Of a DNA stretch of 10,807 nucleotides, positions 5,986-10,807 are shown piece by piece. The stretch covers positions 44,078 through 54,884 of the forward strand of contig PLCK01000286.1 in the NCBI GenBank assembly GCA_003134755.1, read 5' to 3'. The DNA comes from Actinomycetota bacterium (GTDB lineage Bacteria > Actinomycetota > Actinomycetes > Acidothermales > Acidothermaceae). The notes under the pieces are model-generated. The model was not told the origin of the DNA, searched no databases, and saw only the letters and a program-made list of their open reading frames with translations. The translations under genes and the position numbers were made by a program. The stretch's first letter is position 1. Each line of letters begins with the position of its first letter.

Positions 5986-6708
5986 ATGACTTCTCACCTC
6001 GTGGCGCTCTGCTTCGATGCGTTTGACCCGCCCCGTCTCGCGCGCTTCTGGGGCGGCGTCCTGGGCTGGGAGATGGCCGACAACCCCCACGACGGCATCG
6101 CGCTCCTGCCGAGTGATGACACCGGGTTCCGGATCCGATTTCTTCCTACCCAGGAGCGGAAGGCCGGCCAGAACCAGATGCACTTCGATCTGACGAGCAC
6201 GTCTCTCGAAGACCAGCAGCAGACGGTGGCACGGTCGCTCGGACTCGGTGCCCGGCATATCGACATCGGTCAGCGCCCGGAGGAGGGTCATGTGGTGCTC
6301 GCCGACCCCGAAGGCAACGAGTTCTGCGTCATCGAGCCGGGCAATAAATTCCTTGCCGACTGCGGATTCATCGGAGCGGTCTCGTGCGAGGGATCGCAGG
6401 AGGTCGGGTACTTCTGGAGCGAAGCGCTGGGCTGGCCGTTGGTCTGGGACCAGGACCAGGAGACCGCGATCCGCTCGCCATATGGCGGTCCGAAGATCAC
6501 CTGGGGCGGCCCGCCGCTGAAGCCGAAGACCGGGAAGTACCGGCTGCATTTCGACCTCGTCCCACCCGCCCACGGTGATCAGCAAGCCGAGGTCGACCGC
6601 CTCATCTCGCTCGGGGCGGCTCACATCGACATCGGCCAGGGCGAGGTCAGCTGGGTGGTGCTGGCCGACCCCGATGGCCATGAGTTCTGTGTGTTGACCC
6701 CCCGATAG
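5986..6708 (+). CDS. Tandem two-domain VOC/glyoxalase-like protein
   Basis: A 240-residue cytoplasmic protein made of two vicinal-oxygen-chelate domains of the glyoxalase-like type. Domain 1 (about 1-118) has ARFWGGVLGWEM, QMHFDLT and VVLADPEGNEFCVIEP. Domain 2 (about 126-240) repeats these as GYFWSEALGWPLV, RLHFDLV and VVLADPDGHEFCVLTP, and both have GARHIDIG or GAAHIDIG before the last strand. His66/Glu112 and His188/Glu233 sit where VOC enzymes place metal ligands, but the first-strand ligand is not obvious, so catalysis is uncertain. I chose ATG 5986 because the domain starts there; an upstream in-frame TTG adds only four residues. No good ribosome binding site is seen (GCGGG at best). 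The gene converges on the TetR gene, 19 bases away. Substrate unknown; detoxification or antibiotic binding are both known for such proteins. Confidence 0.88.
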   Translation: MTSHLVALCFDAFDPPRLARFWGGVLGWEMADNPHDGIALLPSDDTGFRIRFLPTQERKAGQNQMHFDLTSTSLEDQQQTVARSLGLGARHIDIGQRPEEGHVVLADPEGNEFCVIEPGNKFLADCGFIGAVSCEGSQEVGYFWSEALGWPLVWDQDQETAIRSPYGGPKITWGGPPLKPKTGKYRLHFDLVPPAHGDQQAEVDRLISLGAAHIDIGQGEVSWVVLADPDGHEFCVLTPR

Positions 6709-6727
6709 CGACCCGCTGTACACCTCG

Positions 6728-7348
6728 CTAGAGCTGCGCCGGCTCGGCTTGAGGTGCAGGCCCAGGCGCGCCATAGCGCAGGCCGTCCATCAGCAGAGAG
6801 ACGAGGCGCCGGGCCTGCTCCTGCCAGCCCGCCTGGTCGCTGACCATGCAGATGCCTCCGAGCGCGCGGATGAGATCGCTCCCGTCGACGTCCGCGCGAA
6901 TGCGGCCTGTCGCGGCGGCGGCCTCGACCAATGCGTCGACTGCCGTCCGGATGCGCTGATGGACGTAGGCGAACAGATCAACGTGGCTGTCCGCAGCCAG
7001 CTTGAGGGTCGACGCGAGGCCACGCTTGGTCGCTATATAGCCGACGAAATCGCGCATCCAGGTCTCGAGGGCGAGGTCGGGCTCGTTCTCGGCGAGCAGC
7101 CGGTCGGCCTCGTCACACAGCCGCTCGACCCCACGGCGGTAGGCCGCCTCGACGAGGGCGTCGCGGGTCGGGAAGTGGCGATACAGCGTGCCGATGCCGA
7201 CTCCGGCTCGGCGGGCGACGTCTTCCAGTGAGGTGTCGGTGCCCTTCTCGCCGAACGCCGCCGCAGCGGCTTCGAGCAGGGCGTCGTGGTTGCGCTTGGC
7301 GTCGGACCGCTGCGCGCGGATCGACTCCTGCGTCGGCTGCGCTGCCAT
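6728..7348 (-). CDS. TetR-family transcriptional repressor
   Basis: A 206-residue TetR regulator. The DNA-binding domain begins with RNHDALLEAAAAAFGEKG (19-36) and has the helix-turn-helix TSLEDVARRAGVGIGTLYRHF (39-59), closely matching the family consensus. The C-terminal ligand-binding and dimer domain (about 75-206) is helical, with MRDFVGYIATKRGLA and RALGGICMVSDQAGWQEQARRLV. ATG 7348 has a strong ribosome binding site, GGAGG, 6 bases upstream, which fixes the start; upstream in-frame codons would lie in the operator. It is divergent from an MFS exporter, with two matching palindromes in the 100-base gap. The expected role is repression of the exporter and of itself, relieved by an exported compound (inference from a very common arrangement). 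Confidence 0.93.
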   Translation of the reverse strand: MAAQPTQESIRAQRSDAKRNHDALLEAAAAAFGEKGTDTSLEDVARRAGVGIGTLYRHFPTRDALVEAAYRRGVERLCDEADRLLAENEPDLALETWMRDFVGYIATKRGLASTLKLAADSHVDLFAYVHQRIRTAVDALVEAAAATGRIRADVDGSDLIRALGGICMVSDQAGWQEQARRLVSLLMDGLRYGAPGPAPQAEPAQL

Positions 7349-7370
7349 CAGACACCTCCCAAGAAATGAC

Positions 7371-7399
7371 TTGCTAAACGGAGGTAGCCTCCGTATTGT
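7371..7399 (+). promoter_or_regulatory. Candidate promoter of the MFS exporter gene
   Basis: TTGCTA (7371-7376) and TATTGT (7394-7399) are separated by exactly 17 bases and match the -35 and -10 consensus at 4 of 6 positions each. Transcription would start near 7406, about 43 bases before the ATG. The first TetR palindrome occupies the spacer, which supports the assignment. Confidence 0.55.
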
Positions 7400-7417
7400 T
7401 ACTGGAGGCACCCTCCA
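7378..7417. promoter_or_regulatory. Two tandem palindromic operators for the TetR regulator
   Basis: Site 1 is ACGGAGG-TAG-CCTCCGT (7378-7394, 7-base perfect arms). Site 2 is TGGAGG-CAC-CCTCCA (7403-7417, 6-base perfect arms). Both share GGAGG-N3-CCTCC and their centres are 24 bases apart. They lie between the divergent tetR-like and MFS genes. Site 1 fills the spacer of the candidate MFS promoter and site 2 covers its start region, the usual geometry for repression. Confidence 0.8.
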
Positions 7418-7448
7418 CTTCGTACATCATCCATCCAGGAGGCCTGGA

Positions 7449-8945
7449 ATGCCAGTCGACACATCCACCAAAATCGGCGCCGCGATCAAGGCCCCGACCC
7501 GTCGCTCCGGCGCGCTGGCCGTCATCCTGATCGCGCAGCTGATGGTCGTCCTTGACGCCACGATCGTGAACATCGCGCTCCCCAAGATCCAGACCGCGCT
7601 GTCGTTCAGTCGCGCCGACCTGTCCTGGGTGCTCAACGCCTACTCGCTGACGTTCGGTGGCCTCTTGCTGTTGGGCGCGCGCAGCGGCGATCTCTTCGGC
7701 CGCCGGCGGATCTTCCTTGCGGGCATCGCGCTCTTCACAGTCAGTTCGCTGGCCGGCGGGTTCACGACGTCGGCGAGCTTGCTCCTCCTCGCTCGCGCCA
7801 TGCAGGGGGTAGGGGCCGCGTTTGCGTCGCCGTCCGCGCTGGCTCTGCTCATGGTGATGTTCCGTGAGGGCGCCGAGCGCACCCGCGCGATCGCTCTCTA
7901 CACGGCGGTCTCGATCGGCGGCAGCGCCGTCGGTTTGATCGCTGGCGGAATGCTCGTCCAGTGGACGTCGTGGCGCTGGGTGTTCTTCGTGAACGTCCCC
8001 ATCGGAATCGCGCTGCTCGTCATGGCCCGTCGCGACCTGCCGGAGACCGATCGGCACGTGGGACGCATCGACTTCCCCGGCGCCTTGACGTCGACCATCG
8101 GTATGGCCGCGCTCGTCTATGGCTTCGTGCGGGCGGCGTCCGACGGATGGCGTGACCAGGGCACGGTCATCGCGTTCGTCGTCGGTGTGGTCTTGCTGGC
8201 GACCTTCGCGCTCGTCGAAAGCCGTGCGGCGACGCCGATCACACCACTGCGGTTGTTCGCCGACCGCGACCGCACCTTCTCGTACCTGACCCGCCTCGTG
8301 CTCGTGGGCGGCATGTTCGGGATGTTCTTCTTCTTGACCCAGTTCTTGCAGGACGTGCTCGGCTACAGCCCGCTCTCCACCGGCCTCGCCTTCCTGCCGT
8401 TGACGGTGGCACTGTTCGCGGCGTCGCAGTTCAGTGCGCGAGTACTCATCGGGAAGCTTGGCGCGAAGCGGGTCATGGTCGGTGGCCTCAGCACGTCGAC
8501 GGTCGGGCTGCTGCTGCTCACGCAGGTGTCGGAGACGAGCAACTACGGGTTGGTTCTCGTAGCGCTACTGCTCTTCGGTATCGGCAACGGGCTGGCGTTC
8601 GTGCCGCTCACTTCGGCGGCGTTGGCAGGCGTCGCGCCCGCCGATGCCGGTGCGGCATCTGGGCTCGTGAACGTCATGCAGCAGGTCGGCGGCGCACTTG
8701 GCCTGTCCGTCCTGGTGACCATCTTCGGAACGGCGGCACGCTCGGCGAAGGCGCATGCCGTCGCAGGCCCGCGCGGCGACGCTCACACGTTCGTCTACGC
8801 GGCCGACCGCGCGTTCCTCGCTGCTGCTCTGCTGCTCGTGATCGCAGTCGGCCTCGTTTCCAACATGCGGTCACGGCCGCGGGTGCCCGATACGGTCGAG
8901 TCAGCGGAAATCGCCGAGCTCGAGCCGGTCGGGGCTGGCGGCTAG
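7449..8945 (+). CDS. MFS drug exporter, DHA2 (EmrB/QacA-type) family
   Basis: A 498-residue inner-membrane proton-driven exporter, likely with 14 membrane segments as is usual for this length and family. The signature motifs are in order: LDATIVNIALPKIQ (35-48, motif D1), GARSGDLFGRRR (76-87, motif A), RAMQGVGAA (116-124, motif B), and GGSAVGLIAGGMLV with WRWVFFVNVPIG (157-186, motif C). The hydrophilic tail PDTVESAEIAELE is cytoplasmic. ATG 7449 is fixed by AGGAGG 6 bases upstream; the frame continues upstream only across the operators and the tetR-like gene. It is controlled from the adjacent palindromes by the divergent TetR protein (inference). Its TAG stop overlaps the stop of the convergent ligase-like gene. 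The exported compound cannot be deduced. Confidence 0.95.
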   Translation: MPVDTSTKIGAAIKAPTRRSGALAVILIAQLMVVLDATIVNIALPKIQTALSFSRADLSWVLNAYSLTFGGLLLLGARSGDLFGRRRIFLAGIALFTVSSLAGGFTTSASLLLLARAMQGVGAAFASPSALALLMVMFREGAERTRAIALYTAVSIGGSAVGLIAGGMLVQWTSWRWVFFVNVPIGIALLVMARRDLPETDRHVGRIDFPGALTSTIGMAALVYGFVRAASDGWRDQGTVIAFVVGVVLLATFALVESRAATPITPLRLFADRDRTFSYLTRLVLVGGMFGMFFFLTQFLQDVLGYSPLSTGLAFLPLTVALFAASQFSARVLIGKLGAKRVMVGGLSTSTVGLLLLTQVSETSNYGLVLVALLLFGIGNGLAFVPLTSAALAGVAPADAGAASGLVNVMQQVGGALGLSVLVTIFGTAARSAKAHAVAGPRGDAHTFVYAADRAFLAAALLLVIAVGLVSNMRSRPRVPDTVESAEIAELEPVGAGG

Positions 8946-10021
8946 CGGGTGGTCTGCACCGAGATCCACGAAAGGGATCGGCGGCCCGGGCGGTAGGGCG
9001 ACCTGAGTTCCTTGGCGATGACGGCGGCCAGGCCTTGTGCCTGAGCCGCCGTCATTACTGCGTCGGGGTCGTCGGCCCACGTCGGGCTCGTCAGCCATGA
9101 CGAACCGCTGAGCCGCAACGATTCGAGTAGTGCTCGCCGCTCGACGAACGGCAGCGCGGCAGTCGATCGGTTGTCGAGATGCAGCACGTCGAAGACCACG
9201 TACGTGACCGGGACTTGCCGCACCAGCTGGCGAATCTGCGACGGTGACGTCGCGTTCGTGCGCGACTCGAGTAGCGCCCGGCTCGGCCGGTTGTTCTGGT
9301 CGAAGGCCACGAGTTCGCCGTCGAGAACAACCTGGCGTGATCCGAGCTTCGCGGCCAGCTCGCGCAACTCGGGAAACCGCGCCGTCAGGTCGTCGTTATC
9401 GGCCGACAACGCACGCGGGCGGCCACCATCGACATAGACGACAGCCCGGACACCGTCCCAGCTCATCTCGTAGCTGTAGTTGCTCAGCGGCGCGGGGAAA
9501 CGCTTCCGCTCGACCGGCAGCATCGGGCGGATCAGTGCCGGCAGTGCCTCGAAACCCTCCGCGGGCGGGTCCATCCGGTGAATCATCCAATTCTTGCCGC
9601 CGGTCTTGAACAAGACGTAGCGGCCGGTGGCGCGCGAGCCGTGAAGGACGAACTTGACCTCGCGCTCGCTCCATTTCTCGGTCTCGTACGTGCCGCGATC
9701 CCAGATGAACATCTGTCCGCCGCCGTATTCGCCCTGCGGGATTTCGCCATGAAACGCGGCGTACTCCATGGGGTGATCCTCGGTGTGCACCGCGAGGTGA
9801 TTGGTCTCTCGGTCGAGCGGAAGACCTTTCGGGACCGCCCATGACACGAGGACGCCCCCGCGTTCGAGCCGCAGGTCCCAATGCAACGCGGTGGCGTGGT
9901 GTTCCTGGATCACGAACGTGTTGCCGTCGCCCTGATTCGTGGCGTTGTCCTGCGGAACGGGCTCGGGCGTGCGGCGCGGATCGCGCTTCTTGCGGTAGGT
10001 CTCGAGGGCATCAGGAGCCAT
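8942..10021 (-). CDS. LigD-type 3'-phosphoesterase fused to a degenerate ATP-dependent ligase domain
   Basis: A 359-residue protein. The N-terminus (YRKKRDPRRTPEP, 9-21) and residues about 34-150 match the 3'-phosphoesterase domain of LigD, which trims 3' phosphates and ribonucleotides during end joining. Its active-site residues are present: His41, His47, Asp49, Arg51, His83 and Tyr87. Residues about 165-359 match the nucleotidyltransferase domain of ATP-dependent ligases: LDGELVAFD, VVFDVLHLD and SPYRPGRRS are kept. Motif I, normally KWDG, is SWDG (187-190); motif IV, normally GLEGVVAK, is GLAAVIAK (330-337); motif V, normally WLKVK, is WISVQ (352-356). The protein ends there, without an OB fold. 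So ligation is unlikely, while 3'-end cleaning may remain. ATG 10021 has AGG 6 bases upstream. A 59-residue gene lies 29 bases upstream on the same strand. No Ku or LigD polymerase gene is in the window. Confidence 0.9.
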   Translation of the reverse strand: MAPDALETYRKKRDPRRTPEPVPQDNATNQGDGNTFVIQEHHATALHWDLRLERGGVLVSWAVPKGLPLDRETNHLAVHTEDHPMEYAAFHGEIPQGEYGGGQMFIWDRGTYETEKWSEREVKFVLHGSRATGRYVLFKTGGKNWMIHRMDPPAEGFEALPALIRPMLPVERKRFPAPLSNYSYEMSWDGVRAVVYVDGGRPRALSADNDDLTARFPELRELAAKLGSRQVVLDGELVAFDQNNRPSRALLESRTNATSPSQIRQLVRQVPVTYVVFDVLHLDNRSTAALPFVERRALLESLRLSGSSWLTSPTWADDPDAVMTAAQAQGLAAVIAKELRSPYRPGRRSLSWISVQTTR

Positions 10022-10050
10022 GACCTACCTGTACCAAATGAGCCGGCCGT

Positions 10051-10230
10051 TTACGCCACGTTTCGTCGGCCCGGCGCCTGTCCGAACAGCGTGATGAAGA
10101 CCTCGTCGCGGAAATCGGCGGACAGTTCGATGGCGCGCGCGTCGTCGTCGGCGGCGATGGCGGCGTTGATCTTTGCGGTGTACGCCTCTCTGATCAGAGC
10201 TATCTCGGCGTGCGTGTGTTCGTTCTCCAT
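10051..10230 (-). CDS. Small hypothetical protein, 59 residues
   Basis: I do not recognise a named family with certainty. The start ATG 10230 has a good ribosome binding site, AAAGGA, 5 bases upstream. The protein is acidic and helical: HTHAEIALIREAYTAKINAA (5-24), then an acidic turn (AADDDARAIELSADFRDE), then FITLFGQAPGRRNVA. No membrane segment, signal peptide or Cys pair is visible. Longer overlapping frames in the same region are Arg-rich and lack a ribosome binding site. It ends 29 bases before the LigD-like gene on the same strand, so the two may form one transcript. Any role with that protein is a guess from position only. Confidence 0.65.
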   Translation of the reverse strand: MENEHTHAEIALIREAYTAKINAAIAADDDARAIELSADFRDEVFITLFGQAPGRRNVA

Positions 10231-10384
10231 GACGATCCTTTCGACGGTAGGCAGCTCTGTGAGAGCCGTCACACGTGCAGTTCCAGTCTCCCCGTTGCAT
10301 CGGCACCGCGACAGCCACACCGGTTAAAACCAGGAAAAGACTGCGTGACTTGCGGACGTCGGGCAGCGCGAGACGGCACTGGCC
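10231..10384. other. Intergenic region between ROK gene and small gene
   Basis: This 154-base stretch holds the upstream region of the 59-residue gene. It contains a short inverted repeat GCTCT-GTG-AGAGC (10254-10266). No convincing terminator for the ROK gene was found. Confidence 0.4.
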
Positions 10385-10807
10385 TCAGGGCATCGAGTCG
10401 GCGGCAGGTGCTGGGATCGTGGCGGTGACCAGTTCCCACGCGCGGTCGAGGCCGGCGGCGAGACATCCCTTGACGACGGCGTCGGCGCCGAGCGCGCTCA
10501 TCTTCACATCGGGAAGCACCGGCGCAAGCATCTTGAGCTCGGCCTCGACGGCTTCCATGAACCCGGGCGCCTGGCCGATGCCGCCACCGAGCACGATCAG
10601 TTCGGGATCGACCACGGTGACGACCGCGCAGATCGCCTTGGCGACGAGCAGCGCTTCCTCCGCGACCACAGCCGCGGCGCCGGCGTCGCCCTCGGCCGCG
10701 GCGCTGAAGACCTGCTGGGCGGACGCCGCATCGCGCACGCCCGCCCGCTTGGCAGCGCGAACCACCGCGGCCGCGGTGGAGGCGGCCTCGAAGCTGCCGC
10801 GTTGGCA
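10385..10807 (-). CDS. ROK-family protein, C-terminal part (N-terminus beyond window)
   Basis: The last 140 residues of a ROK protein (sugar kinase or NagC/XylR-type repressor). The visible part begins with CQRGSFEAAST, the position of the ROK zinc motif (consensus CxCGxxGCxE). DPELIVLGGGIGQAPGFMEAV matches the ROK signature, and LGADAVVKGCLAAGLDRAWELV is the usual C-terminal helix. The protein continues past the right edge, so kinase and regulator cannot be told apart: a regulator would carry an N-terminal helix-turn-helix. In the visible part the third zinc Cys is Ser and the first residue shown is Cys. It ends with a Pro/Ala-rich tail (IPAPAADSMP). It lies 154 bases upstream of the 59-residue gene, on the same strand. 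Confidence 0.87.
   Translation of the reverse strand, partial: CQRGSFEAASTAAAVVRAAKRAGVRDAASAQQVFSAAAEGDAGAAAVVAEEALLVAKAICAVVTVVDPELIVLGGGIGQAPGFMEAVEAELKMLAPVLPDVKMSALGADAVVKGCLAAGLDRAWELVTATIPAPAADSMP

Noticed and set aside
7374..8057. A 227-codon minus-strand open frame over the TetR/MFS intergenic region and MFS start
   Set aside because: It is highly charged, low-complexity antisense of the MFS gene and would cover the operators.
10244..10272. Possible promoter GTGACG-17-TACCGT before the 59-residue gene
   Set aside because: The spacing is ideal, but transcription would start within the AAAGGA ribosome binding site, so both cannot be right as drawn.
10025..10318. A 97-codon Arg/His-rich frame overlapping the 59-residue gene
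   Set aside because: No ribosome binding site and biased composition; the overlapping ATG 10230 frame has both a good site and a plausible protein.

Overview
The window is high-GC DNA from an actinobacterium. This is inferred from G/C-rich third codon positions, long antisense open frames, a leaderless promoter, hairpin terminators without T-tracts, and families common there (TetR/DHA2 efflux pair, ROK, DeoR, LigD-type 3'-phosphoesterase). I cannot name a genus. Ten protein genes fill almost all of it. No rRNA, tRNA, CRISPR array, insertion sequence or phage gene was recognised, and no gene-free stretch exceeds about 215 bases.

Layout. (i) 1-863, minus strand: a SRPBCC-fold protein overlaps a MarR-type regulator by ATGA (the regulator runs off the left edge). 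A near-consensus leaderless promoter drives them and carries a palindrome over its -10. (ii) 866-3331, minus strand: a DeoR/GlpR-type regulator followed by a secreted right-handed beta-helix protein. An 8-bp-arm palindrome lies between them and a branched hairpin follows the second gene. (iii) 3444-5831, minus strand: a large secreted alkaline-phosphatase-superfamily phosphoesterase, ended by a 19-bp-stem hairpin. (iv) 5986-6708, plus strand: a two-domain VOC/glyoxalase-like protein. (v) 6728-8945: a TetR regulator and a divergent DHA2-type MFS exporter, with two GGAGG-N3-CCTCC palindromes between them. (vi) 8942-10230, minus strand: a 59-residue protein and a LigD-like protein joining an apparently intact 3'-phosphoesterase domain to a ligase nucleotidyltransferase domain that has lost its catalytic residues. 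(vii) 10385-10807, minus strand: the C-terminal part of a ROK-family protein, cut by the right edge.

The most notable item is the LigD-like gene. Its phosphoesterase residues match Pseudomonas aeruginosa LigD, but the ligase domain has Ser for the adenylated Lys, Ala for the motif IV Glu, Ser/Gln for the motif V lysines, and no OB fold. It looks like a DNA 3'-end-processing enzyme with a pseudo-ligase domain. The other useful signals are regulatory. Beyond these, the window looks like ordinary actinobacterial chromosome, and I do not see a clearly new multi-gene system.
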